Notes under the pieces: generated by a model
The model's input: only the letters and a program-made list of their open reading frames with translations
Told to the model about the DNA's origin: nothing
The model's database searches: none
Made by a program: the position numbers and the translations under genes
Part shown: positions 50,937 through 59,904 of the stretch, in pieces
How positions within the stretch are numbered: position 1 is the first letter of the stretch
Layout: each line of letters starts with the position of its first letter
Assembly: GCF_007859675.1 (NCBI RefSeq)
Contig: NZ_CP042305.1
Coordinates: 3,410,001 to 3,474,000 of the forward strand
Direction: 5' to 3'
DNA length: 64,000 bases
Source: Humibacter ginsenosidimutans
Lineage (GTDB): Bacteria > Actinomycetota > Actinomycetes > Actinomycetales > Microbacteriaceae

Positions 50937-51395
50937 GTGCCCAGCATCGATCAGGCCGAATGGATGCGCCGCGCGATTGACGACGCCCGCGTCGCCCTGG
51001 AGACCGGTGACGTTCCGGTCGCCGCGATCGTGCTCGACGGCGAAGGACGCGTGATCGGCACCGGACGCAACGAGCGCGAGGCCCGTCAGGACCCGACGGC
51101 GCACGCGGAGATTCTGGCGCTGCGGGCCGCCGCCGAGACGACAGGCGACTGGCACCTCACGGATGCCACGCTCGTCGTCACGCTCGAGCCGTGCGTGATG
51201 TGCGCGGGTGCCGTTCTCTCCGCGCGGGTGCCCACCGTCGTGTTCGGCGCATGGGACGAGAAGGCCGGCGCCGCGGGCAGCGTCTACGACGTGCTGCGCG
51301 ACCGTCGGCTGAACCACCGTGTCGAGGTCTACGGCGGCGTGGAGGCGGCGGCTTCCGCGGCCCTGCTCGACGACTTCTTCACGCAGCACCGCTGA
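50937..51395 (+). CDS. tadA: tRNA adenosine(34) deaminase (152 aa)
   Basis: Zinc deaminase with HAE (His56, Glu58) and PCVMC (Cys86, Cys89) motifs; converts A34 to inosine in tRNA-Arg(ACG). The GTG at 50937 follows GGAGG. Divergent from upp, a common actinobacterial arrangement. Confidence 0.94.
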   Translation: MPSIDQAEWMRRAIDDARVALETGDVPVAAIVLDGEGRVIGTGRNEREARQDPTAHAEILALRAAAETTGDWHLTDATLVVTLEPCVMCAGAVLSARVPTVVFGAWDEKAGAAGSVYDVLRDRRLNHRVEVYGGVEAAASAALLDDFFTQHR

Positions 51396-51417
51396 GGTCC
51401 AGACGGCGCGGCTACCG

Positions 51418-51555
51418 AGGGTTGAGGAGCGCGCGGCGTAGCCGTGCGTGTCTCGAAACCCGGCGTGCGGAAGGGGTCACGGGTTTCGCGACGCGCGCTT
51501 CGCGTGCTCCTCAACCCGCGGAATGCGGTGCGCTCCGCGTGCTCCTCAACCGGCG
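51418..51555. repeat. GAGGAGCG/TCTCGAAACC family repeat, one full copy plus an extra half
   Basis: GGGTTGAGGAGC...GTCTCGAAACCC (51419-51461) is inverted against GGGTTTCGCGACGC...GCTCCTCAACCC (51481-51517); a third unit GCTCCTCAACCGGCG follows at 51541. It spans the gap between the convergent tadA and CDF genes. Confidence 0.75.
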
Positions 51556-51580
51556 AGGTGGGGTGCCCTTCGCGCGCCGC

Positions 51581-52570
51581 TCAGTCCTCGCCCCTGACCA
51601 CGATCGTCTCGGTCGGCGGCGCCGCCTGCGACGGGTCGTGGAAGACATCCGGCTCGAGGTAGATGACCCGCGCGACCGGCACGGCCTCGCGGATGCGAGC
51701 CTCGATCGCGTTGATCGCCGCCGCGACCTCGCCGAGCGAGCGCGTCGCCGGCTGCGCGATCTTCGCGGCCACCATGAGCTCCTCCGGTCCCAGGTACAGC
51801 GTCTTGAAGTGGATGACACGGTCGGTCTCGCCACCGGAGAGGATCGCCTCGCGAATGGCCATGGCATCCGCGTCGCTCGCTCCTTCTCCGACGAGCAGGC
51901 TCTTCGTCTCGACCCCGAGCACGATGGCGACGATCACGAGCAGCGCGCCGATGAGCACCGTGCCCACGCCGTCCCAGACGCCGTTGCCGGTGATGATCGC
52001 GAGTCCCACACCGATCAGCGCGAAGACCAGACCCGTGAGCGCCGCGATGTCCTCGAGCAGCACGATGGGCAGCTCGGGCGCCTTCGATCGGCGGATGAAC
52101 GCGAACCACGATCCGCTGCCCTTGTGCGGCCGCGACTCGCGCATGCCTGTGCGCAGGGAGAAGCTCTCGAGGCAGATCGAGATGACGAGCACGAGCAGGG
52201 GCAGCCACCACACGGCGATCGGATGCGGGTGCGTGATCTTCTCGACGCCCTCGTAGATGGAGAAGATGCCACCGACCGAGAACAGGATGATCGAGACCAC
52301 GAACGCGTACACGTAGCGCTCGCGCCCGTAACCGAAGGGATGCTCCTGGTCGGCCCGCCGCTTCGCCCTGCGTCCGCCCACCATGAGCAGCACCTGGTTG
52401 CACGAGTCGGCCAACGAGTGCACGCCCTCGGCGAGCATCGACGACGAGCCGGAGAACGCCCACGCGATGAACTTGGTCAGCGCGATGCCGAGGTTGGCGG
52501 CCAGCGCGGCCAGGATGGCCTTCGTTCCGCCGGTCTCATGCTCGGTCGTGGGGGTGGCCGCGTCGGTCAT
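51581..52570 (-). CDS. Cation diffusion facilitator transporter (329 aa)
   Basis: Six helices with the metal-site HSLADSCNQ in helix 2 and LEDIAALTGLVFALIGV (Asp in helix 5), then a cytoplasmic C-terminal domain (IREAILSGGETDRVIHFKTLYLGPEELMVAAKI). Exports Zn2+ or other divalent cations by H+ exchange. TAGGAT (top-strand ATCCTA, 52577-52582) ends six bases before the ATG, so leaderless. Confidence 0.9.
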   Translation of the reverse strand: MTDAATPTTEHETGGTKAILAALAANLGIALTKFIAWAFSGSSSMLAEGVHSLADSCNQVLLMVGGRRAKRRADQEHPFGYGRERYVYAFVVSIILFSVGGIFSIYEGVEKITHPHPIAVWWLPLLVLVISICLESFSLRTGMRESRPHKGSGSWFAFIRRSKAPELPIVLLEDIAALTGLVFALIGVGLAIITGNGVWDGVGTVLIGALLVIVAIVLGVETKSLLVGEGASDADAMAIREAILSGGETDRVIHFKTLYLGPEELMVAAKIAQPATRSLGEVAAAINAIEARIREAVPVARVIYLEPDVFHDPSQAAPPTETIVVRGED

Positions 52571-52604
52571 GCGGCAATCCTACGGACCACGCCACCCCGT
52601 TCGG

Positions 52605-52653
52605 CTGTCCCTTCGTGTCGCCTCCGGGCGGCCGAGGCGACACGAAGGGACAG
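52605..52653. repeat. Perfect 20-bp stem-loop between divergent promoters
   Basis: CTGTCCCTTCGTGTCGCCTC (52605-52624) and its exact complement (52634-52653), 9-nt loop. It lies upstream of both the CDF gene and proC, so it is not a terminator for either. Confidence 0.75.
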
Positions 52654-52756
52654 TGGAGCGGGGAGGGGGGAGAGCGGAGTCCGGCGTGCTGGCCGGACCG
52701 CATCAGGCGCGGTCACGCGAAACCAGTCTCGGAGTGGTGACCCTAGGCTTGGGCGC

Positions 52757-53602
52757 ATGAGCGAGAACGTCGTCCACCTGCCGAAGATCGCCGTGCTCGG
52801 CGCCGGGTCCATGGGTCGTGCGGTCATGAGCGGACTGCTCAAGCCGGACGTGCACGTCGACGGCGGGATCGTCGCGACGAACAGGAGTGCGCAGCGGGCG
52901 GCATCCCTTTCCCGCACCGACGGCGTGACGGCGCTGGCGACCGACGACGATCCGAACGCGAACCGCGAGGCGGTCGCGGGGGCCGGCATCGTGCTGGTCG
53001 CCGTGAAGCCGGCCATGGTGCCCGATCTGCTGACCGAGATCGCTGATGCCATCGAGCCCGACGCCATCGTGGTGAGCGTTGCGGCGGGTGTTCCGCTCGC
53101 GCGCTTCAAGGAGCTGCTGCCGGCATCCGTCGCCGCGATCCGCTCCATGCCGAACACGCCGGCCATCGTGGGCAAGGCGGTCACGGGTCTGAGCGCAGGC
53201 ACGCGGTCGACGCCGGAGCAGGTGGCGCTCGTGCGCCGCATGTTCGAGACCGTCGGCACGGTCGTCGAGGTTCCGGAGTCGCAGCTGGATGCCCTCAGCA
53301 CGATCTCCGGTTCGGGTCCCGCCTACGTGTTCTTCCTCATCGAGCAGCTGACGGCCGCTGCCCTGGACAAGGGCTTCACGCCGGAGCAGGCCGCCCAGAT
53401 GGTGAACGGAACGTTCATCGGCGCTGCGCACCTGCTCGAGGCATCCGACTCGACGCCCGAGCAGCTGCGCATTCAGGTGACGAGCCCGAAGGGCACCACG
53501 GAGCGCGCCGTCGCGGTGCTGCAGGAGGCCGACCTGAAGGCGGTCTTCGACAGGGCGACGGATGCCGCGCTCGCCCGCGCGCGCGAGCTCGCCGCCGGCT
53601 GA
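52757..53602 (+). CDS. proC: Pyrroline-5-carboxylate reductase (281 aa)
   Basis: Rossmann motif VLGAGSMGRAVMSGLL, VAVKPAMVPDLL, IRSMPNTPAIVG and the C-terminal dimer/catalytic region ISGSGPAYVFFLIEQLTAAALDKG...VTSPKGTTERAV. Last step of proline synthesis. TAGGCT (52744-52749) ends seven bases before the ATG (leaderless). Confidence 0.96.
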   Translation: MSENVVHLPKIAVLGAGSMGRAVMSGLLKPDVHVDGGIVATNRSAQRAASLSRTDGVTALATDDDPNANREAVAGAGIVLVAVKPAMVPDLLTEIADAIEPDAIVVSVAAGVPLARFKELLPASVAAIRSMPNTPAIVGKAVTGLSAGTRSTPEQVALVRRMFETVGTVVEVPESQLDALSTISGSGPAYVFFLIEQLTAAALDKGFTPEQAAQMVNGTFIGAAHLLEASDSTPEQLRIQVTSPKGTTERAVAVLQEADLKAVFDRATDAALARARELAAG

Positions 53603-53667
53603 CCACACTCAGCCTTCACTCGGCTGTCGCCCACCGGTACGGACCGAGCACCGACGGAGCATTGCGA

Positions 53668-53747
53668 CCGCGAACAATTCAGGACGATCGGCGTGATTCG
53701 CCCGTGCTGTGGCCGCGAGTACCTCGTTCCACCTGAATTGTGCGCGG
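53668..53747. terminator. Stem-loop between proC and the trk genes
   Basis: CCGCGAACAATTCAGG (53668-53683) pairs with 53732-53747 at 15 of 16 positions, 48-nt loop, between convergent genes; possible bidirectional terminator. Confidence 0.45.
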
Positions 53748-53817
53748 ATGCCACGCCGCGCTGCGCCGCGGCGCGTGGGCCGGAACGGGGTGGATGGGCC
53801 GGCCGCTGTGGCCGCCG

Positions 53818-54486
53818 TCACTCCAGCGTGGCGAACCGCTCCACGTCGGAGCTCGCGCCCGACACGATGATGAGGTCGTGATCGGAGACCACGGTCTCCG
53901 GTGTCGCGTACGTGAACGGCTTGCCCGGTGTCTTCACGCCCACGACGGTGATGTCGTACTTGCGGCGCACCTGCGACTCCGTCAGCGAGATGCCGCGGAT
54001 GACCTTCGGCGGGTACATCTTGACCAGCACGAAGTCGTCGTCGAACTCGATGAAGTCGAGCATGCGGCCCGACAACAGGTGCGCGATGCGCTCGCCTGCC
54101 TCCGCCTCCGGGTAGATCACGTGGTTGGCACCGATGCGCTCGAGGATCGTTCCGTGCGACTTGGAGATGGCCTTGGCCCAGATCTGCGGAATGCCGAGGT
54201 CCACCAGGTTCGCGGTGATGAGCACGGATGCCTCCACCGAGGAGCCGACGGCGACCACCGCGATGGAGAAATCCTGCGCGCCGATCTGACGCAGTGCGTC
54301 GATGGAACGGGCATCCGCCTGCACCGTGTGCGTGATGCGGTCGGACCACTTCTGCACGAGCAGCTGGTCGGTGTCGACGGCGAGCACCTCGCGGTCGAGC
54401 CGGTCGAGCTGTCCGGCGGTCGCGGCGCCGAAGCGGCCGAGCCCGATCACGAGAACGGGCGCGTCGTGTTTGATGCGGTCAGCCAA
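53818..54486 (-). CDS. Potassium uptake regulatory subunit, TrkA/KtrA type (222 aa)
   Basis: RCK_N Rossmann fold with VLVIGLGRFGAATAGQL, Asp of the NAD site in VLAVDTDQ, and an RCK_C domain (about residues 140-222). Gates the TrkH/KtrB channel encoded just upstream; the two frames overlap by eight bases. Cytoplasmic. Confidence 0.92.
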   Translation of the reverse strand: MADRIKHDAPVLVIGLGRFGAATAGQLDRLDREVLAVDTDQLLVQKWSDRITHTVQADARSIDALRQIGAQDFSIAVVAVGSSVEASVLITANLVDLGIPQIWAKAISKSHGTILERIGANHVIYPEAEAGERIAHLLSGRMLDFIEFDDDFVLVKMYPPKVIRGISLTESQVRRKYDITVVGVKTPGKPFTYATPETVVSDHDLIIVSGASSDVERFATLE

Positions 54487-55927
54487 CGATGGGCCTCTCT
54501 TCCGGATGCTGGTAGTACTGCCCGCGCTGCGATTGCGCGAGTGCGGCGGCGAGCGTCACCGTGCCGACGCGGCCGAGGAACATCGTCACGGCGAGCACGT
54601 ACACCGCGGGGGTCGGCGCATGCTGGGTCAGCCCGGTGGAGAGCCCGCAGGTGGCGAACGCGCTGATCACGTCGAACAGCGCGTGATCGAGAGTGTCCTT
54701 CGTGATGGCCAGCACCGTCACGGTGGATGCCGCCACGATCGTCGCGCCCCACAGCACGACACTCACCGCCACGCGCAGCACGTCGGTGGGGATGCGCCTG
54801 CGGAAGGCCTCCATCGACTCCACCCCTCGCGCCTCCGCGAGCGCCGCGAGAAAGAGCACGGCCAGCGTCGTCACCTTGATGCCGCCGGCGGTGGATGCCG
54901 ACCCGCCGCCCACAAACATCAGCATGTCCGTGACGAGCAGCGACGAGCTGTGCAGATGGTTGATGTCGAGCACGGAGAAGCCGCCTGAGCGGGCCATCAC
55001 CGACATGAACAGCGACTGGAAAACGGCGTTGCCCGGCCCGTCGTCCTCCAGGGTGCGCGGGTTGCCGCCCTCCAGAATCAGGTACAGAATCCACCCGGCG
55101 ACGAGCAGCAGCGCGAACGTGACCATGGTGAGCTTCACGTGCAGCGTCCAGAACGGACGCCGCGACGTGCGCCGCAGGTTCTGCGCGACCGCGTAGATCA
55201 CCGGAAAACCGATCGCTCCCGCGATCACGCCGATCATCAGCGCTGTCAAGAACACGTAGTCCGTCGCGAACGGCGTCAGTCCGGCCTCATTGGGGGTGAA
55301 GCCGGTGTTCGTGAACGCCATGGCGGAGTAGTAGAGCGAGTCGAGGCTGCTGTCGTAGAGGGAGAAGCCGTGGGCGAGCATCCTCGGAAAGATCATGAAG
55401 GCCACGACGAGCTCGATGATCACCGCGCTGAGGGCCACGGTGCGCAGCAGGCTGCCGATCTCGCCGAGCCGGATGGCCTGTCCCTCGGCGACCGGTCCGG
55501 CATGCGCGCGCAGCGGGTTGCTGTCGCTGGCCGCGATGAGCTTGGCGCGAAGCCCGAGCCTGCGCGAGATGACCATGCCGAGAATGGATGCCAGGGTCAG
55601 CACCCCGATTCCGCCGATCTGCACGCCGAGGTACACGATCACGTGGCCGAAGCCCGACCAGTGCTCGGCCATGTCGACGGTGGAGAGACCCGTGACGCAG
55701 ATCACCGAGACCGCCGTGAACAGCGCGTCGGCGAGGGGCGTGGTCGAACTCGAGGCGCTCGAGACGGGCAGCGTGAAGAGCAGCGTGAACACGAGGATCA
55801 GCGTCGTGAACACCGTGAGGGCGAAGCGCGAGGGGCTGGCGCCGGCGAATTCGTTCACCCGCCACTGCACGCGGCCCCACCAGGTGGTCGGCACAAGGTG
55901 CCGGGATGCCCGTGCCGTGGCCCGCAT
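54479..55927 (-). CDS. Potassium uptake channel subunit, TrkH/KtrB type (482 aa)
   Basis: Four M1-P-M2 repeats; filter-like segments include VSVICVTGLSTVDM, AMAFTNTGFTPNE, MSVMARSGGFS and SAFATCGLSTG, each with the Gly for K+ coordination. AGGAGGG before the ATG at 55927 rules out the much longer open frame. With the TrkA gene it forms a K+ uptake pair. Confidence 0.92.
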   Translation of the reverse strand: MRATARASRHLVPTTWWGRVQWRVNEFAGASPSRFALTVFTTLILVFTLLFTLPVSSASSSTTPLADALFTAVSVICVTGLSTVDMAEHWSGFGHVIVYLGVQIGGIGVLTLASILGMVISRRLGLRAKLIAASDSNPLRAHAGPVAEGQAIRLGEIGSLLRTVALSAVIIELVVAFMIFPRMLAHGFSLYDSSLDSLYYSAMAFTNTGFTPNEAGLTPFATDYVFLTALMIGVIAGAIGFPVIYAVAQNLRRTSRRPFWTLHVKLTMVTFALLLVAGWILYLILEGGNPRTLEDDGPGNAVFQSLFMSVMARSGGFSVLDINHLHSSSLLVTDMLMFVGGGSASTAGGIKVTTLAVLFLAALAEARGVESMEAFRRRIPTDVLRVAVSVVLWGATIVAASTVTVLAITKDTLDHALFDVISAFATCGLSTGLTQHAPTPAVYVLAVTMFLGRVGTVTLAAALAQSQRGQYYQHPEERPIVG

Positions 55928-56086
55928 CAGCCGCCCTCCTGCGCTACCGCTAGCGCGGTCGATGCTACCCCGGCGCGAGGCGACTTCGAGGGGCAGCCAC
56001 ACCGTGTGCCGTGCGCGGCATGCGTCCGTGTCGAGGATGCCGCGCGGGGCATAGTGTCGTGCGCCCCCATGCCCTAGCCTGGGGTG

Positions 56087-56518
56087 ATGCCGGACATCTT
56101 TGACATCGTCGCGGATGCCACACGGCGCGACATCCTGCGCGTTCTGCTCGAGGCATCCGAGAACACCGACAGCGGCGAGGTGAGCGTCTCGCAGATCGTC
56201 GGCGAGCTCGAGCTCAGCCAGCCGACCGTGTCGAAGCACCTCAAGGTGCTGCGGGAGGCGGGGCTCGTCGCCGTGCGCGAAGAGGGCCAGCACCGCTATT
56301 ACCACCTCGACGTCGAGCCCCTCGAGGAGATCGAGGACTGGCTGATGCCGTTCGTGAGCGGCGGGTTCGACATCTCCGACATCGACGTTCACGCTGTCAT
56401 CGCGGGGCTCAACACCGAGACCAAGGAGTTCGCGGAGCAGGTGGGCAAGGTGTTCGCCGACACGAGCCACCGCGTCTCGAACGTGGTCGAGCGGGTGCGG
56501 CCGAAGCGCAAGCGCTGA
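56087..56518 (+). CDS. ArsR/SmtB-like winged-helix regulator (143 aa)
   Basis: FDIVADATRRDILRVLLEASE, then VGELELSQPTVSKHLKVLREAGLVAVREEGQHRYYHLD, the ArsR pattern, without the Cys metal sites of SmtB/ArsR. A C-terminal helical part follows. Start ATG 56087 rather than GTG 56084 because TAGCCT (56075-56080) ends six bases before it (leaderless). Possibly regulates the divergent trk genes; target uncertain. Confidence 0.88.
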   Translation: MPDIFDIVADATRRDILRVLLEASENTDSGEVSVSQIVGELELSQPTVSKHLKVLREAGLVAVREEGQHRYYHLDVEPLEEIEDWLMPFVSGGFDISDIDVHAVIAGLNTETKEFAEQVGKVFADTSHRVSNVVERVRPKRKR

Positions 56519-56651
56519 GGCGCCGGCATCCCGCCGTCAGCTCCCGCGGCGAGCGGCAGCTCGGCGGATGGTAGACTGGGCGACCGTGCTGCCGCCGCGC
56601 GGCATCCGGCTGCGCTCATGCAGCATCCCGTTGAACTTTTGTGAGGTTTTC

Positions 56652-56750
56652 GTGGGTTCCGTTATCAAGAAGCGCCGCAAGCGCATGGCGAAGAAGAAGC
56701 ACCGCAAGCTGCTTCGCAAGACTCGCCACCAGCGCCGCAACAAGAAGTAG
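56652..56750 (+). CDS. 30S ribosomal protein bS22 (AURKAIP1/COX24 domain), 32 aa
   Basis: Highly basic 32-residue protein starting MGSVIKKRRKRMAKKKHRK, nearly identical in layout to mycobacterial bS22, found at the base of the 30S subunit. GTG start with GAGG upstream. A TAGACT box at 56572 gives a leader of about 70 nt. Followed at once by a strong terminator. Confidence 0.93.
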   Translation: MGSVIKKRRKRMAKKKHRKLLRKTRHQRRNKK

Positions 56751-56760
56751 CGTGCGAATC

Positions 56761-56789
56761 AGCGCCGGGCATCGCCCCGGCGCTTTTTC
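56761..56789 (+). terminator. Intrinsic terminator of the bS22 gene
   Basis: AGCGCCGGG (56761-56769) pairs with CCCGGCGCT (56776-56784), followed by TTTTT. The clearest intrinsic terminator in the window. Confidence 0.92.
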
Positions 56790-56863
56790 GTGCCCGAAAC
56801 CCGAGCGCGTGCGCGCCCGCGACGCTGGATCGTGCGAGCGGAGCGCCACGTAGGCTGGCATCC

Positions 56864-57142
56864 GTGTCCGAGATCCAGCTCACCCTCATCGGCAAGCCAG
56901 GCTGCCATCTGTGCGACGACGCGCTGACCGCGATCGGCGAGGTGACGCGTGAGGTCGCGGCGGTGCATCCGGATGCCCCGGCCATCGTTCTCGAGGAGCG
57001 TTCGATCCTCGATGAGCCCGAGCTGTTCGACCGTTACGCGGAGGAGATCCCCGTCGTGCTGATCGATGGCAGGCAGCACGCCTACTGGCGTGTGGACAAG
57101 GCACGCCTGACGGCGGCACTGCTCGCGCGCGCCGCCGGCTAG
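56864..57142 (+). CDS. Glutaredoxin-like protein (92 aa)
   Basis: Thioredoxin fold with redox CxxC in GKPGCHLCDDA near the N-terminus and the cis-Pro in EEIPVVLIDG; DUF836/glutaredoxin-2-like length. TAGGCT (56851-56856) ends seven bases before the GTG (leaderless). Substrate unknown. Confidence 0.88.
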   Translation: MSEIQLTLIGKPGCHLCDDALTAIGEVTREVAAVHPDAPAIVLEERSILDEPELFDRYAEEIPVVLIDGRQHAYWRVDKARLTAALLARAAG

Positions 57143-57252
57143 CTGCACCCTTCCGCCCCGCGAGGGTGCGCGCCACGGTCACGCTTCGTGCTCGGGCGCT
57201 GGTCAATGCTCCGCGCACTACGATCGAGCGCGGACGTGCTGAAGGAGGAACG

Positions 57253-57555
57253 ATGACGCTTCGCCATGTGGTGGCTTGGAAGGTCGCAGGCGACACCGAG
57301 GAGGAACGCGAGAGCCTCAAAGAGGAGTTCCGCGATCGCCTGGTGGCGCTGCCGTCGCAGATCGACGTGATCCGCCGGTTCGAGGTGGGCCTCAACGACG
57401 CGGGAGGCGCCGACAACTTCGACGTGGTGCTCGTCTCGGAGTTCGACGACGAGGATGCCCTGCACGCCTACATCACGCATCCCGTGCACCAAGAGGTGGT
57501 CGCCTTCGTGCGCGCCAACACCGTCGGTCGCGCCGGCGTCGACTACACCCTCTGA
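57253..57555 (+). CDS. Dabb-family (stress-responsive A/B barrel) protein (100 aa)
   Basis: RHVVAWKVAGDTEEERESLKEEFRDRLVALPSQIDVIRRFEVGLNDAGG...FDVVLVSEFDDEDALHAYITHPVHQEVV is the Dabb pattern of dimeric ferredoxin-like barrels. GAAGGAGG precedes the ATG. Function not assigned. Confidence 0.9.
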   Translation: MTLRHVVAWKVAGDTEEERESLKEEFRDRLVALPSQIDVIRRFEVGLNDAGGADNFDVVLVSEFDDEDALHAYITHPVHQEVVAFVRANTVGRAGVDYTL

Positions 57556-57596
57556 GGCCGCCGTCGCGGTCGGAGGCTGTCCCTAAGCTGGTTCGC

Positions 57597-57788
57597 ATGC
57601 GTCGTCGCCTGCCCCCTCGGTCCTTGGTCGCCCTCGCGCAGGCCGATCAGGGCGCGACCACCCTCATGCGGTCCGGCCACAGCGCGACGGCAGGTGTGCA
57701 GGGCGACGTTCGCGTGCAGGGCGGCGCTCCCACAGCGGGCCACGTTCCCACCTCGCGCGCCGCGCTGCGCCGGGTCGCGCGCGCATGA
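57597..57788 (+). CDS. Small ORF upstream of and overlapping the hydrolase gene (63 aa)
   Basis: Basic peptide (MRRRLPPRSLVALAQADQGATTLMRSGHS...) with no recognised domain. TAAGCT at 57584-57589 ends seven bases before the ATG, as at other leaderless genes, and its stop overlaps the next start (ATGA). It may be a leader peptide coupling translation of the hydrolase. Conservation not known. Confidence 0.45.
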   Translation: MRRRLPPRSLVALAQADQGATTLMRSGHSATAGVQGDVRVQGGAPTAGHVPTSRAALRRVARA

Positions 57789-59890
57789 GCGCGCCCGAGA
57801 CCGACGTCGAACAGACCCCGGCCGCGCAGCTTCCGCCGTGGATGCGGCGCCCGCGCGGCCCGCTCGGATGGGTGGGGCTCTCGATCGCCGTGGCCCTGGC
57901 ATCCATCGTTCTGCTCGTGATCGGCCTGGTCGCGGTCGGCATCGCGCTGGTCTCCTGGGTCGTGCGCGGTGCGATCTGGGTCGTGATGACGGTCGTCGAC
58001 TGGGTGTGGTTCGCCGCGCACCTGATGGTGCGGCGGCCCTACCCGTTCGTGATGCGGCCGCCGATCGGCAAGGACGCCCGTGCTCTCGACGTGAACGACG
58101 CCTGGGTGGCGACCCTGCCGCGTGCGATCGGACTCGCCGCGCGGGCGGCCGGCTTCCTGTTCGCACCGCTCGCGCTGATGGCTTCGCTGGTGGGCATCGT
58201 GCTGCCAGGGCTGCGTGCCAGGCCCTACATCGCCCTCTTCAACGTTCCGGCGCTCGAGGCCAAGCTGGTCGCGATCGGACGCAATCACGGCTTCTTCGAC
58301 GACGGGCAGGCCGTCACGGTGCGGCCGTATGACGTCTTTCTGCAGCAGGCGCTGCCGCAGCGGGCGGACTTTCTGGTGTGGTGGCGCGATTCGCACGCCT
58401 CCGACACGTTCCGGCCCTCCGAGTCGTGGAACACCCCACGGCACTTCTCCGGCCTCACGCTCGGGCCGTATCCCGACGAGCTGGGGCTGCCGGGGCTGGC
58501 GCTGACGGCCATGCGTCGAACGCGCATCGGGGGTCTGCGCGAACTCTTCATCTCGCAGCGGGAGATCGACGATCTGGGGGATCCCGACCTCGACGACCGT
58601 GCAGACGTGGCCGTGATCCGCGTGGTCGCGGTCGATAATCCGCTCCCGGACGGCGCAGGGACGGCTCCCGTGCACTCGGGCGGCACGGATGCCCGGCCGG
58701 GGCGCCGCTGGATCGTGCAGTTCCCGAGCACGCAGACCTGGCATCCTCGTGCCGGTCGTGCTCCGAACGACCTCACCGCCGATTTCGTCGCGTTGTCGAT
58801 GCACGAGACCACGCTCACGCGAGCGGCCGTTGAGGCGATGCGGCAGGCGGGCATCCGCACGGGCGAACCCGTGCTCGTCGCAGGGTTCAGCCTCGGTGGG
58901 ATGGTGGCCGCGCAGGTGGCCGATCTCTCCGAGCGCGAGGGCTTCACGGTGACGCACCTGATCACCGCGGGATCGCCGATCGCCCGCTACCGCGTGCCGC
59001 GCGGCATGAAGGTGCTGTCGCTCGAGCACGTGCTCGACAGTGTTCCGCGGTTGGCCGGGCGGCAGAACCCCGTGATCGTGCCGCACGTCTCGCGTGCGGA
59101 TGCATCCCTGTCGCAGGAGGTGCCGCCGTCACCGGAGTCGCCCGCGCAGGAGGCCGGTGTGCGGCAACGCTACGAGGTCAGCGAGGTCACGTTCGGCACA
59201 GGTGCTCGGCGTGCCGCCGTGTGGATCACGGTGAAGGCCGGGCCGCCGCTGCCGCGCGGCTACCGCATCGCGGTGACGCACCATTCGCCGAGCTACGCGG
59301 AGACCGCGGGAACGATCGAGGCCGAGCCGCCCGCTGCCGCCGTCGGCGCGTACGTCGACGACGTCAGGCCGTTCTTCGCCGGACGACAGGTGGTCTCCGA
59401 CTACGCCGCGCAACGGGTGGGATTCGACGTTCCGCGACCCGCGGTGCCGGTCTATTTCCACTCCACCGTCGACGACGGCGTCACGCGTGACCACCTGAGG
59501 GTGACGCTGCGTCGGGTGCCCGGCGTGATCGCGGTGGACATCTACCCGTCGCGCACGGGCTTTCCGACCACCATTCTGTGGAGCGCCGATGTCTTGGTGC
59601 ACAGCCTGCGACCGTGGTTTCAGGAGGTGGGGCGGGCATCCGTCTACACCGGCCTGCTCACGCTTCTCGCGCGAGAGCGCGGAATCGGCCTGCACCTGCG
59701 GCTCCAAGCGAAGCGCACGCCCGGCGTCACCTGGGAGGCCACGCTGCAGCGCATGTCGGACGGCCGGTGGCGCGAGCGCGTCGACGTGAGCTTCGACACG
59801 GATGCTGCGCGCGAGGAGTGGGGCGACCTGCTGATGCCCAGTGGCTGGGCCTCGAAGGTCACCTACTACGAGCCCACCGCGTTCGTGTGA
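57785..59890 (+). CDS. Membrane-anchored alpha/beta-hydrolase-like protein (701 aa)
   Basis: Two helices near the N-terminus (about residues 28-75) and another hydrophobic segment near 120-140 anchor it. A lipase-like GxSxG occurs in VLVAGFSLGGMVAAQVADL with GSPIARYRVP after it, typical of alpha/beta hydrolases. The last 250 residues have no recognised domain. Start overlaps the small ORF's stop. Reaction unknown. Confidence 0.7.
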   Translation: MSAPETDVEQTPAAQLPPWMRRPRGPLGWVGLSIAVALASIVLLVIGLVAVGIALVSWVVRGAIWVVMTVVDWVWFAAHLMVRRPYPFVMRPPIGKDARALDVNDAWVATLPRAIGLAARAAGFLFAPLALMASLVGIVLPGLRARPYIALFNVPALEAKLVAIGRNHGFFDDGQAVTVRPYDVFLQQALPQRADFLVWWRDSHASDTFRPSESWNTPRHFSGLTLGPYPDELGLPGLALTAMRRTRIGGLRELFISQREIDDLGDPDLDDRADVAVIRVVAVDNPLPDGAGTAPVHSGGTDARPGRRWIVQFPSTQTWHPRAGRAPNDLTADFVALSMHETTLTRAAVEAMRQAGIRTGEPVLVAGFSLGGMVAAQVADLSEREGFTVTHLITAGSPIARYRVPRGMKVLSLEHVLDSVPRLAGRQNPVIVPHVSRADASLSQEVPPSPESPAQEAGVRQRYEVSEVTFGTGARRAAVWITVKAGPPLPRGYRIAVTHHSPSYAETAGTIEAEPPAAAVGAYVDDVRPFFAGRQVVSDYAAQRVGFDVPRPAVPVYFHSTVDDGVTRDHLRVTLRRVPGVIAVDIYPSRTGFPTTILWSADVLVHSLRPWFQEVGRASVYTGLLTLLARERGIGLHLRLQAKRTPGVTWEATLQRMSDGRWRERVDVSFDTDAAREEWGDLLMPSGWASKVTYYEPTAFV

Positions 59891-59904
59891 GCTTGGCGGC
59901 TCTT

